Assembly (NCBI GenBank): GCA_026874595.1
Contig: CM049307.1
Location: 20,751,079 to 20,815,078, forward strand
Origin: Sipunculus nudus
Taxonomy: Eukaryota; Annelida; Sipuncula; Golfingiida; Sipunculidae
DNA length: 64,000 bases
Reading direction: 5' to 3'
Position 1 is the stretch's first letter. Each line of letters begins with the position of its first letter. The translations under genes and the position numbers were made by a program. Below are positions 52,127 to 63,965 of the stretch, in pieces. The notes beneath the pieces were generated by a model, which saw only the letters and a program-made list of their open reading frames with translations, had not been told where the DNA came from and made no database searches.

Positions 52127-52182
<56 letters not shown>
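52127..52182. repeat. (AT)n microsatellite, right flank of palindrome
   Basis: About 28 TA units starting at the very end of the right palindrome arm. Confidence 0.95.
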
Positions 52183-52188
<6 letters not shown>

Positions 52189-53047
52189 TAATTTTATATA
52201 CATATTTGTTGTATTTAAGTCGCCCTTTAAGACTGACGCTACTTTAATGTGTATGCATCTGTCTGTGTGTGTGTCTGTCAGACTAACAACCTGTGAGTTA
52301 TATAAAAATATAAAAAGGTAAGGTAAACGTAAAATAACACATGGGTTTGTGAAATGCTCATCATTTATGATTATTATTTTCATCCCATACATATACATAT
52401 TCATCAGGCTGCATGGTTTATATCTTTATTATAATCCTCCTTCTTAGGATGGGGAGACTTATATGGCTTTATGGGTTTATTTCTGTATTCATATCTGGGT
52501 AAAAAATGTGTAGGTGGACCTGATGAGGCCCCCTGAGTGCAAAATCATCGATTTTTATTTCTTTCTTCTGCTGATATGTTAGACCTCCAGAATGGCTGAT
52601 TTTCAAAATCTGAAATTTGGGCACAGTATTACTTCTACGTCATAGATTTTAACCTGTTATTTATTTTTGACCTTGACCTTATTCCCAAGGCCGAACACTC
52701 CTCCCAGCAGATTCCCCATGATCGCCCACTTCTGTCACTCAATGTGCAATAGATCTTCAGTATAACTTATTTTTTTAAACTCGCCTTTGGGCAAGATATT
52801 AATTATAGGTGACAGGTTTGCACCTTATATGCATTTTTTACCAACCCCTTATGTCCGAGGTCATACGTATACCCTGGTATTTGCCATTCATATAAGTATA
52901 GGATTAATAGTCACACGTAATAGATTTACTTACTTTCCAGGCAAGATAGCTTATCTGAGACATTCCTATTAACGCTCACGTACTTGTAACCGGGAAGACA
53001 GGGTTTAAAACCGTGTGGTCTATATATATATATATATATATATAGAC

Positions 53048-53098
53048 TCGAAACGAGCCTGGGATGGGGTGGACGGGGTGGTGGCAGGCTCGTTTCGA
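53048..53098. repeat. 14-bp perfect hairpin with G-rich loop
   Basis: TCGAAACGAGCCTG (53048-53061) pairs with CAGGCTCGTTTCGA (53085-53098). The 23-base loop is G-rich (GGATGGGGTGGACGGGGTG). An (AT)n run ends four bases before the left arm. Confidence 0.8.
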
Positions 53099-53189
53099 TG
53101 TGGCATGCGTGCATATATAGTTTAAAAATATACGCTTGACAGAGCACTGATAGTCGTGATGGCTTTCAAAGCATCTAAAAATTAATGAG

Positions 53190-53194
<5 letters not shown>

Positions 53195-53241
<47 letters not shown>
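53195..53241. repeat. (AT)n microsatellite
   Basis: About 23 TA units. A run of about 13 C follows at 53257-53270. Confidence 0.95.
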
Positions 53242-53243
<2 letters not shown>

Positions 53244-53299
53244 GGACAGCAATTCCACCCCCCCCCCCCCGTTCTATGTACAGAAAAACACTTTTTTGT

Positions 53300-55986
53300 T
53301 TCCCGAAGCTCCATGCATGTCAAACGCATAAAAAGGTTGATAGAAATTGCACCTCCGTTCTATAAAAATTGCAAAAACATTTCGGAAAACAGCTTCCACG
53401 ATGATATAGATCCATGCAGAAAATTTCACACAAATACATGGCAACTTTAATGGCGGTTTCAATATGTTTATCGTCATATCCCAATTACGTGACAATTTTT
53501 ATCAATTAATCAATTACAAGAAAATGAATGCCTGAAATTTATTCAAAATGGTTTGCATGTATATAGTTTGCTCCAAACTAATTCTATTTGGAAGTCTGAA
53601 GTGTTCTTTCAGCACTATTGCATCTTAGAGACAAGTGTTTTCGTGAGCATAATTACATAAATCCTTTCTTAGTTATATGAAACAAGTATGAAACATACAA
53701 CAGTTGAAAGCCACTAAATCGCCCAAAAAAGGAAAATTGTGGAATGCCTTTCATAACATTTTATTATTATTGCTTCGCAAGATATTCTTTGGAATTAGTA
53801 ACAGTTTCTGTATATACTGGAACTGTGCTCAGCACAAAAAAGATTGAGGCATGGAGACAAACGCCTTCGAAAAATCCACTAGAATAGCGGTTTCAATATC
53901 ACTATTCACTATTCACAATATCACGGTTCCAATATTTTATAACATCGGTATAATATTAAGACGTTCAAGCAAACCACTGAAGCTTTTTCCGAATGCTGCA
54001 AACTTGTGAGAGGAAATGTCCTTAAAATACAGCATAATTTGCCAAACAATTACATTTATAATTTTTATATACATGCATTTGGACATTTGTTACTAAACCA
54101 GGCTTTTGTTCTCAACCAAATTTTTTACCAATGAAGTAACACTGCATGACACATTGTAAACGTCAACTTTATATAGATTTAATGGATATTGATTTCTTCC
54201 TTGGAATGCACATATAACTTCTGGAAAAAAAACTGTGGAAAAAAAAACAAGTGACCCATGGATCATGACATTCAGCATGCAGCGCATGTTATAATGTAGC
54301 CTTTCATCTCACCAATTCGATCTGAATCTATAGGCTACCAAAGACTGGCAGCACCGACTGTTAGAAAGAAACCGACACGGAAAATCTTTTTTTTTTTAAC
54401 GTTCTTTGGTTGAACATTTGTTGGAAGGTGTCAACTAAAAAACTGTCACACAACCAAAAATACTGTTTATGTGTAAAGTAAAAAAGTAGACGGTACTATA
54501 TCGGTTTTGTGCACTTACTTAAGCTGCCCTACGCAAAATAACTAAAATTCCTAGCTAGCTACTGTGGGGCATCTTAATGTCGTGTACCCAAGGTGAAATT
54601 TCACAAATGTTAGTGGTAGTTTTTAAGAAGTGATATTATTCTTAGCCTGCGGAAAATTCCTAATCCCCCCTGCCTCATATACAGCTAAAACACCAATCCG
54701 AGCCGCCACAAAGTAATTGTTGGCTACAAATGAGGTGCCAATCTCATATGGGGACAAAGGAGTTAAGTCAGTGTTTTGAAAGTTCATTTAAAAAGTCCCG
54801 AGAGAAAGTTTGATAAATATTAGTCTGAAAGTAGGTCAGTTCAGAGTGCCAAGAAAATTTGACAGCAAGTTCTTAGTAAAAAAGGAATACCAGAAAGGAA
54901 GGTAAGAAGAGACATATGCAAGAGACATAAAAACTAAGAATCAAAGAATACAGAAGATAAGTAATGACGAAGAACTTCATATGATTGACGATGAATGGCA
55001 TGGAGTAGATTGAAAACGAGGCTGGATACCAGACAGGATGAAAGTGAGCATAAAGAGTGCGCGACATTGTGCAGACCGAGTCACCTGTCAGTCAATATTT
55101 GATTTATTTCATGTATCACGTACTTGTGAAAATGAGAAATACATAACCCGAAGGCATTTCTTTATAAGATAAAGTATTGTGTGAAATGACAGCGGGCGAT
55201 GTTGTTTCAGTACTTCCTTATATAAAAGTAATAATAGATACAAATCTAGGTATACGTTGGGGTCTGGGGATGACTTCACGCATGTTTAGTCAGTCACAAA
55301 AGTTTAAGTGTAGACGGTGAATTCAGATACATGCAGATACATTTCAGACGTTAATTTCGCACAGATAACAGATCTATATATAAACATGTGATGTCACTAG
55401 ACAGGAGCTTTCCTTTTAAATGCACTGTACCTTGTACTTAACCGGGCCATATACGGTTTTGCATAAAGAAGAGAGTAAATCAGGGCAAAGCGTGCAGAGT
55501 ATAGGAAAGTATACTATTTTATAAAACTGTGGTAGGATTCTGATAAGTGAATAATCAAATATATTTACGATCGCCATTAGAAAGAAAAAGAGCATAATGT
55601 GTAACTAACAAACGTCATAATAGAAACGACAGGGCTTCAGAACAGATGTATTAACATAACCGATCCGACACTAGGGTAACAGGGCCATTTTCTGGTATTT
55701 TGTTCAAATATATAGTGTCGTTTGATTGGGCGGAGTCCAGTGGTCTGAACGGTCAAACAGAAAGGAATATGTGTATTATTCAATATAGTATATAATTCAA
55801 AGCGTAGCATATACAACAAGCCACGGTTCTGCATGATGGTTGATCACGTAAATACGTTGTACACATGGTCAGAATCAATCCCACCTTATATAGCTGCTCC
55901 TGACAAAGTTTCTTCAAGCTGCTTAAACTGAAAATAAATAAAGCGCGATAAGTAAAACCATATCTTAGTCAATGTATTACTATAAA

Positions 55987-56031
<45 letters not shown>

Positions 56032-59010
56032 GGAGTGTATTCCAAATGGACGATTAATTAAAGCAGCTTTGATTCCTAATTATGTATAATTTTATTTATC
56101 GGATAATATTCCATCATGCACCTTCTTCAATTGTACAAATATCCATTAGCACTTCCACATAATTAGAAATACACGAATAATGCTCAGAATACCAAACACA
56201 GAACCGAGAAAATGGGAAATATCTACCTTTTCTCTAAATTAGTTTATAATTTAAAAAGAAAAACATTTAAAACTTATCATTAAGCAGAGCGTAAACAATT
56301 AACATAACATAAAATCGTCATATCAGCTGAGCGTGACCGTATCCTGATCCTGTGAGGACGCCCTAAAAAAACATGCTACCCCTAAATATACTATAGTGAA
56401 TCGGACCAACCGTTTATTTTAGATATTGTTAACCAAGAGTAGATCATGTCGAACTTTAAATGTTCAACAGAAAATCAACTACACATGACCAAAAGGCATT
56501 AAGGGACCCAGGAAATCCATAGATATATGGCAAATACTATTGGTTGGATATTATCAATGAAAACTTCACTGTTCATTTTTCTACACGGGAGTAATATATC
56601 CATTTCAAACAGGTCGCAGGAGGCAAAATTAGAGTAGGGCGTGGGGTTCGGGGTTAAGACGTTTGTTAAATGTGAAAAGTAGGAACGCACCCGCCAATCT
56701 TCAGATATTGGACAAATTTCATAATATGCGATCTAAAACGAGCACTTGGTGGCACTTTTTGGCCTTAAAACAATCCTACGAGAACTACCTATGAAATTGA
56801 TAGCTCAATTTTTTTAAAGTGATAAATAATATAAGTAATAAAAATATATTATCAATGACTTTTTTATGCAGATAAACAGAATCAATTATAGATTTGTGAG
56901 CGAAACTTGCATTAGGGAGGATATGGGAGACACCCAATCCTCATGGGAAAAAAATAATATCAGGGAATTGGAAAGAACATTTAGTAAAAATAAAACTAAA
57001 TTTAACATGATAATTAATAAAACACCGACCTGTATATACTTTGTGATTATTTAGTGATGATTAGACAAGTATTTAAACCTAATAATTCAGTCTTTTACTG
57101 GTTTTATGTTCCATAATCACATGATTTTTCAAGTTCTTTTGGACATGAAACAAGGCATTTTTTGTCCGACCAATAAATTTATGTTCCGACTTGAAATGAG
57201 CTGAGCTGTTGGAAACAGTCGGACAGGACAAATTCGGTTAATAATTTTGCCGATAGGTGGTAGCACTACCCGGAGCTTATCCTTGGCGCACAAGGCTGTT
57301 CTCATCATACTTTGTTCTACAGCCCAGTACCACATACTGTATTTAGCTTTTGCATTTAGGGCGGCAGATAAATTAAAGACGTAAATGTTTTTACTAGACA
57401 TATTAGCTAAACAGGATAGTGCGCCGTCTCCGAGAAATGAGTAGTCTACTTATTTAAACAGAAGTTACCCGTTCAAACATGATTGTCTGACCTGTCAAAA
57501 TTTCGTTCTAAAGACATTTCCTGACGCCCATATACAGTAGAAATGGACTTGAACTTGCACAAAAAGAAAATAAACACAGCCTCCTGTGGTGCTATCATAA
57601 ATTCAGATGGCGATGAACAGCAAGAAAAATCCTATTTGTGATTCTTGACAAGAAAATATTTTTTTAATTCCTTGACTGCAATTTTTAGCGCATACAAAAT
57701 TATCGCATTCCGATCACGCGATCATATGGCAGTAAACAAGACTTACACGAGACACCTGGATGGTGTTTATTGATAAAAACGTTAAACAGGTGTAACTGGG
57801 CCTGTAAGTCAGGGCGGTTCCTCTGTAATAAATTTGAACTGAATCAAAATAAGAAGGGCATTGTTTTTGTCCTCCATAGGTCATCCGAAATTTATGAGGG
57901 GAAAACGTGCACAATCTCAAAAGTTACTATTTTTTTCGGAAAACAACTATAAACCTACTGATTTGACCTTGAAGATAAAGATTGAAGTCACCAGTTTGAA
58001 TGGGATGGTAAAAACGTGTGTGCAATAAGAAGTAAATATATACAGTAATGAAAGGTTATAGGGGTCACAATGATTCTAGCTTTCGGGAGAAAGACCTTGA
58101 AGATCAAGGTAACCAGTACTCAAACCCTTCCAAGACTGAGTGGAAACAAACCTGTGTCAAATCCGATGGGGAAATATGGTCCTTCATAATATATTTTGTT
58201 CACAAGGAATACTTGAGACGCTGAACTATAACTCATCTGAACTTATTTAAGGTCTTGGTGAAACAAGTCGTCTGTAAAATTTGAGGACTAAATGTGTAAT
58301 ACTTAGAGTAATGGGATTCACAAAAAAATTAAAAATTTTAGCAGATTTTATCTTGAATATCTCGTGCTAGATTTTGGTAGAAACAATTTTCGTTTCAAAT
58401 TTCAGGAATAAAATAGAGGTCCTTCAAAAGTGATACACAGGCCTCGCGAAGACTACACGTTAATTTGGTCGAGGTTCAAAGGGTTAATCCCTGCAGTTGG
58501 ATAATCCCTTGGCGACAACAGAATTAAACATCCCTGGTAATGTATTCTATAGTTCATTTAAAGCTCCTCGTAAAGGGTGGTAGGTTTAATTTCTCCAGCT
58601 TTTCCCCCTTTACTGGTGGAAATTGCATTACCTCCCACATGAAGGACGAATAACTTCACTTGAGAAATTAACACAGCTGTGATGAAGTACCATAGAGGCC
58701 AAAGCACTTGACGATGGGGCACCTCATCCGGTCTTGACAGTGTTAATCTTGAAAATTATAGTAATGAGAGCAAATCCAACGTAACATCATTTCACAGATA
58801 TCATTATTGATAAATTGTGTTTGGATACAAGTTTTAATGCATCCTCTATTTATATATGTTAATGGAGGCCTCAGCCTCGCCATTCTTTCAGATTTCATCA
58901 AAGGTCTGTCATTTCCAGGTGGTTTTAGAGAACGAAAATTACATGAGAAGTAGTACCAGGGATTAAAATATTGGTCAATATAATACTGGTAACTTAAATG
59001 ATGAATTACA
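53300..59010. other. Intergenic DNA between repeat cluster and EIF3D
   Basis: Moderately AT-rich with an (AT)n tract at 55989-56027. Degenerate phrases of the type GACCTTGAAGATCAAGGT at about 57965-58260 suggest an old tandem repeat. No gene recognised. Confidence 0.6.
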
Positions 59011-59256
59011 ACAATGTAGGCCACCTTTAATCCCTTCTTCAACATTTAAACATCATATGGAATTTTATGCTCATAACTTTTAACAATAATAATAGGTTTA
59101 ATACTGTATGTTTTCTTTACTGGCAGATCCATTTAACTTAGTCAAGTTCTATTTCAAACCAAATATTACTTTCTTCATATAAAATCAATATTATGAGCAT
59201 AAAATTCCATATAATGATTGAATGTTGAAGAGGGGATTGAAGTTGGCCTATGTTAT
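59011..59256. repeat. Long inverted repeat downstream of EIF3D
   Basis: Arms 59011-59076 and 59191-59256 are reverse complements at roughly 80-85 percent by eye, with the last 19 bases of the left arm (TGGAATTTTATGCTCATAA) perfect. The 114-base spacer is AT-rich. The layout fits a foldback element or MITE; it lies just beyond the predicted EIF3D poly(A) site. Confidence 0.8.
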
Positions 59257-59446
59257 ATAAATATTATATAACTTTTATTGTGCTTTCAAATGTCAGGTTG
59301 CACTGACATACCTTAAGTTTTAAACTTATACTACTACTACTAATAATAATAATACACCAGCAATTTCAACACTCACACAAGAACCCATGTTATACCCATC
59401 CAGGGAAAACTAACTGACAGAGCAAGACTGATGTTGTAACAGATAT

Positions 59447-59452
59447 TTTATT
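59447..59452 (-). promoter_or_regulatory. EIF3D: Likely EIF3D poly(A) signal
   Basis: AATAAA on the minus strand, about 155 bases past the predicted stop codon. This is a sensible 3-prime UTR length for a housekeeping gene. Confidence 0.5.
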
Positions 59453-59607
59453 TGTCGGTCCTGTATGTTATTCAGAAAATTCAGGTTTAATGAGCATAGA
59501 GTTCAGAGATCTGCTCTGTATTGTGGTATAATTGTTGTCCAAATCCACTCTGTGGTTTGAGTAATGATATAGTCTGTGCTGATGGTGTGCTGTCTCTCAA
59601 TGTCCCT

Positions 59608-59633
59608 TCACTTGTCACCTTTCTCGTTTTTCT
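59608..59633 (-). CDS. EIF3D: EIF3D terminal coding segment (26 nt)
   Basis: On the minus strand a strong polypyrimidine acceptor (a run of eight T, then cag|) precedes 26 bases that join in frame with the penultimate exon to give EKNEKGDK and a TGA. The Lys/Glu-rich ending matches the composition just before it. The exon should continue as 3-prime UTR. This splice is inferred from sequence only. Confidence 0.72.
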
Positions 59634-62600
59634 CTGAAAAAAAATGAGTTAAAATTAAGATATTTTAATTGATGACAATATATTAATAAATGGGCTGAGA
59701 ACGGTGTAACCAAAGGTATGAAGAATCTGGACAACAATTGCTGTTTGTATATGCCTTGAAAAAACATACAGGATAAATTATAAGAAGAATAGAACAAAAC
59801 AAAAAAGCAAATCTAATACACCTCTTTATTTTAATATTATTACATTTATATTTTTGATAAGAGCATCCTCTAAAACATGTTTTTTTTTCAGCAAAATATC
59901 TTTAACAAAACTTTTTTTAAGATATATTTGAACAGAAAATTATGGATAAACCGGCAAAATTTAAATATGAAACCATTTTATTCTGCAAGTTTAAATGTAC
60001 ATGTATTTTAAAAATATATAGCGATAACCCCTGCCAGAATCAGTCCATTATATAACACAGAAACATAAACTCTTCCAGCTTTTTCCATTATCAAAAATAT
60101 ATTACATGTAATTAACCTCTGCTGAATTTTTTTTTATTTAACATATATTAATTAACCTCTCCTGGATTTTGCCTATTACTTAAAATATACTAAATATTAC
60201 CTCTACTCAATTTTGTCCTTTATTTAACATAATTGACCTTTGCTGACCTTTGCCTTTTTCAGCCTGTTTCTCATCTTCCTCCTCATCCTCAGACTCGTCT
60301 TCATCATCATCTTCATCATCATCATCATCGTCGTCATCATCATCTTCATCATCATCGTCATCATCTTCATCACTCTCAAAGGTGTTGTTGGGGATGTTGT
60401 AGATACGAATTACAGGCTGAAAGATATATATGAACATATCTTGATTATCATTTATGTCAAGCATGCGCAATGAATACAGAATCAACTCATTTTATAAAGA
60501 AATCACCAAAACCATCACCTGCATGTAATGAAAGAATGGTTTAATATTAAAATAAAGAAACTTTCTACACAAAGTTTTCCTTTTTGAAGTATTTCATTAT
60601 GTAGTTTAATCATTTTTGGATAGTAATAACTTGGAAGGTTACTGTAGTCTATCCTTATCATCAACTGTCTATGTTGTGGGTGTTCAGTGATGATTATTAT
60701 AATGTAAATACAACCATCAAAAGCTCTATCCCACATTAATGTAGCACCCAAAATAAAGCTCTGGCCTGGAGGCAGAACTCCAGCTATGAGGGTGCAGCAA
60801 TCGGGCATATTAAAACAAAGACGAAGTCATACAACAGAACAGAAAACATCTGAATTTTTATTGCTGTTATTAGAATAATAAATGCGTCTTATATTGGGAA
60901 TGGCAATGTAAACAACATACTTAATATATTTATATTTATTAAGCAAATATGAAGACTTCTCAGAGACATTCAAAGGACAAGTTTTATGCTTTAATGAACC
61001 TCAGTGTCTTTCCAAATTTCAGCCCTTTAAAAGGTTGATAATAGGACATCGCCCTTTCTATAAATGTTCAACAAGAAACTTTGTGGAATTTATGTACCCC
61101 GCTTCCGCCTCTTGTTATTTTTAGCTTGCCTTCTCAATATGTTTTAGTTTTTATTTTCCCCTGAAGATGTCTCCACATGTCAAAGTGGCTGTGTTTTAGT
61201 TTTCATTGTCCCCTGAAGATGTCTCCACTTCATAATTTTGGTGTGAATTGGGAACAAAAGGGAAATTTTTTGTCTGTTTTGGAGCTTGTGATAATAAATT
61301 TTTAAACGACACTCCAAAACCAATCCAAACCAGGGTTTGCATGAGAGCAATCACTGACCCAATTTTGAATGAAATTGGATAATATTTGGTAAAGTAATAG
61401 TGTGGAAACAAAAACCTGACTGACAGACACATATCAATGTCCCCCGTTCCAACGAATGGGAGACAAAAATAGGAAAGATGGCTCTCAATTTCAAATGAAG
61501 GGATTTACATAAACTTGTGAAAGGAAAGTACTGAAATTGCCATTCAGAATTCAAACCATTTCTGTACTTTTCATAGCCCATTAGAATGGAGTCCTCAATT
61601 GCTTTTTATTAGTGACTGACACAATGTGGAGTCCATATATTGCCCCTGCAATTAACTGTTATTATATTAAAATCACAGTTGTAATCATAATAACACTCCA
61701 TACACAACTATGATATTAAACATATATCCACTGATTAATTTTCAGTACATATATGTGTATTGTATTAAATTTGACAACTGAAAAACATTACCATTTTATT
61801 CTTAGCATTTTTTTGCACCATGAAAGTGACAATATGAACATAAAAGTACACAGGCCAAAAGGAGTATATAAGACTGCAACCAAATGCAAAATGTCTACCA
61901 GGCAGGTAATTCTACAATTCTCTCTGGTCAAATAAATCAGTTATTGATGTTACAGGTGCTTCATGCTTTCCAGAATGGTTATTTTTTATAACAGTCCTTC
62001 TGACATACAACACAATGAGAACACTGGTATGTTAAAACCACAGGAAAACCTCCAAACACAACCACCCAACTGACACAACCACATTGGCTGGTCCCGCAGG
62101 GAGTCTTGTTAATGAGATTTCACTGTAGGTGTTTAAGCGCGACTGACCTTGTTTGGATCCTTCATGATGAGGTATTTACCCTCGTCCAGTTTCTTACAGG
62201 TGTCAATCACACAGCGTAGGATGCCCCAGGCATTGTCCATGTTCAGGTTGATCTGATTGGCGAACTCACTCGGTTTGAACTGAGAGGTTCCCAGGATCAC
62301 ATGTTTTGATGAGTCCTTGATGTTACTTCTTGACACATACCTGTCAAACACAATATTGTTAAACATATTAAACCTACTGTACCTACATGTTCAACACAAT
62401 ATGGAATGAATAGGTTATACATGTCTTTGTCTCCTTCTTATTACAATGAAATCCCTGTCATTCATAATGAGAATTGAACAATGTAAAGGAAAAATTCTAG
62501 GAGTACAAAATAAATTAACACTTACTGGTGCATATTAAACAATAGAAAAGGATATGCCCCTTCCTATAATGCTCAATCAAAATCTTAATCTACAAGATTT

Positions 62601-63965
62601 TTACTATCAATCACACCACAAATATGATAAAAAGTAAACACTGTGGATAAATCTCCGAAATATTAAAATGAAGAAGTAACCCATGTTACAATATATAACA
62701 AGAGCACTGCAAACATTAAATATGCGTGAATTTTGATGAGAAGGTAATTCAGATGAGAAACTCTAATAATGGTAAATATGTATAATGTGGTGACCTCTGA
62801 CCTTTGTGGAAATCGAACTTAGGCAAGATATTTTATTGTTTAACATTTTTGATGAGTTTTATCAAAATCATTCATATTCTTCAAAAGTTATCATGGTGAC
62901 ACCACAAAGTAGCCTAGTGACCAATGACCTTATTAAATATGTGTGGATGTTGCCCTAATCGGACAAGGGTGAGATAATCTGTTGGTAGGTAGTTATGGTG
63001 AGTTCGTGTGAAAATCCATCAAAGACCCGGTAAGTTATTGCAGTGACACTTAAAAGTTAATAGACAAATTCTGGGTTTACCATAATACTCCTGTTATATA
63101 AAGGGCGTATAAAAAGTGAAATAGTGTATAAATGAATAAATATATTCTAATAGATTTTTCGATAAAGTATATATATGTAAGGGTGATTGTTTGGCTGACT
63201 GTTAAGCCTGTAGTGCTTAATTAAAAGCCATAAAGTGCACACTTGAGCAGTCATTTACAGTTACTCACCCAAACTTGAGTGTGTCAGAGCCGGCCAGGAC
63301 AGAAGCAATGGTCCACTTGGCCAACTTACAGCTGTTATTTTTAAGCTCTGTAGCCAAAACAGCACCACGTTGGTTGTCCAACCTTGACCTCCATTCAACT
63401 CCACCTGATAACTGTTCAAACATGAGAAATATTAAACATCACAATTGGATGAAATCCTGTTTGTTATGTTCATATAATATAAAAAACTTTTTAACTCATT
63501 CGAACTTCAGACAAATAGGATACTGATTTTTAAATCAAGCTACTGTATAAATGTGTTTTGCTGCCACTCACTGATTCAACATTTAATATTTTACCTTAAT
63601 TCTATAAACTTCTACTTGGCCAGGGAAGCAACTCAAGCTTAATCTGAGCATATCAAATGGCTCAAGCGGCATCTCTAACATACCACAGACCCTGATTACA
63701 GGCAGCTTAAAATCAATGACAAGAGCAATACTACTGCCAAGATAAAATCAATGGACAAGATACTGTTGTGACAGCCCAAGTAATGAGATGGAAGATAAAT
63801 AATGAATGATAATTTATGTTAGATCATAAACTCACCCTGAAGTCCCACTCATTCAGAGCTTTGATGTTTATCAACTGCAGTTCCCCATTTGGCCCATAGG
63901 TGGCAGCATCATGCTCACATCGACTTATCAGGTGGATTCCATTGCCTAAGTCCCATTTTCTGTAT
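59608..63965 (-). CDS. EIF3D: EIF3D, eukaryotic translation initiation factor 3 subunit D, 3-prime part (5 coding exons seen; 5-prime end lies beyond the window)
   Basis: Minus-strand exons 63965-63836, 63411-63269, 62340-62148, 60416-60248 and 59633-59608 join in frame to 219 residues plus stop, about the last 40 percent of a protein of roughly 550. Diagnostic stretches are [65 protein letters not shown] and LIMKDPNK, then a poly-acidic tail, as in eIF3d throughout eukaryotes. eIF3d is a cytoplasmic, peripheral subunit of the eIF3 complex; its conserved domain binds the 5-prime cap of selected mRNAs, and much of that domain is in this part. The N-terminal part should lie just right of position 64000. 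The gene converges on UNCX; no functional link is implied. Confidence 0.95.
59634..60247 (-). other. EIF3D: EIF3D last intron
   Basis: A 614-base AT-rich intron between the acidic-tail exon and the terminal exon, with donor gtcagc and a strong T-run acceptor. Nothing else seen. Confidence 0.7.
60248..60416 (-). CDS. EIF3D: EIF3D penultimate coding exon (acidic tail)
   Basis: The acceptor is tatctttcag|cctgta. The exon codes [18 protein letters not shown], then about 30 residues of almost pure Asp/Glu, then EKQAEKGK plus one base. The acidic run comes from an imperfect GAT/GAC/GAA trinucleotide tract (about 60290-60375), so its length may vary between individuals. The donor GGCAAAG|gtcagc fits a final exon at 59608-59633. 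Reading through instead would add 13 unrelated residues (ending NKGQN) before a stop at 60207. Confidence 0.88.
60417..62147 (-). other. EIF3D: EIF3D intron with repeat insertion
   Basis: A 1.7-kb intron. It carries copy B of the dispersed 480-bp repeat (about 61560-62045). The rest is ordinary AT-rich intron. Confidence 0.85.
61560..62045 (+). repeat. Dispersed repeat of about 480 bp, copy B
   Basis: Reverse-complement relative of 44400-44880, with alternating well-kept and diverged blocks. It lies inside an EIF3D intron about 100 bases from an exon. Confidence 0.8.
62148..62340 (-). CDS. EIF3D: EIF3D internal exon (end of conserved domain)
   Basis: The acceptor is tttgacag|g and the donor is aacaag|gtcagt. 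The first base completes a Gly codon and 64 codons follow, from [17 protein letters not shown] to YLIMKDPNK. This is the most conserved visible part of the protein. Confidence 0.95.
62341..63268 (-). other. EIF3D: EIF3D intron
   Basis: A 928-base AT-rich intron with donor gtgagt. No repeat or embedded gene seen. The next intron (63412-63835) is likewise plain. Confidence 0.85.
63269..63411 (-). CDS. EIF3D: EIF3D internal exon (cap-binding domain part)
   Basis: Two acceptors are possible. Using the AG at 63412-63413 (gaacag|ttatcag) keeps the frame and gives [16 protein letters not shown], the same spacing as other eIF3d proteins. The later AG, eight bases in, would break the frame. The donor is tttgg|gtgagt, phase 2. 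There are 47 full codons, ending GSDTLKFG. Confidence 0.92.
63836..63965 (-). CDS. EIF3D: EIF3D internal exon (cap-binding domain part)
   Basis: The acceptor is cctcacag|a and the donor is ttcagg|gtgagt on the minus strand. The exon gives one base to the previous codon and then 43 codons, from YRKWDLG through CEHDAATYG to NEWDFR. Intron sequence continues to the window edge at 64000. Confidence 0.93.

Larger units (their letters stand above)
51940..52129. mobile_element. Perfect long palindrome (79-bp arms) of likely retroelement origin
   Basis: Arms 51940-52018 and 52051-52129 are exact reverse complements, with a 32-base spacer. (AT)n tracts lie about 60 bases to the left and directly to the right. 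Each arm carries a hammerhead-like core. Arms with no differences imply a recent origin or ongoing gene conversion. Hammerheads of this kind are known from Penelope-like retroelements and metazoan retrozymes, so it may be a head-to-head remnant of one. No protein is encoded. Confidence 0.7.

Noticed and set aside
58743-59045. 100-codon minus-strand frame
   Set aside because: It starts inside the foldback repeat arm and shows no known domain; more likely chance or old repeat debris.
60207-60247. Read-through EIF3D ending with NKGQN
   Set aside because: It ignores a good donor and a matching terminal exon. Kept only as an alternative.
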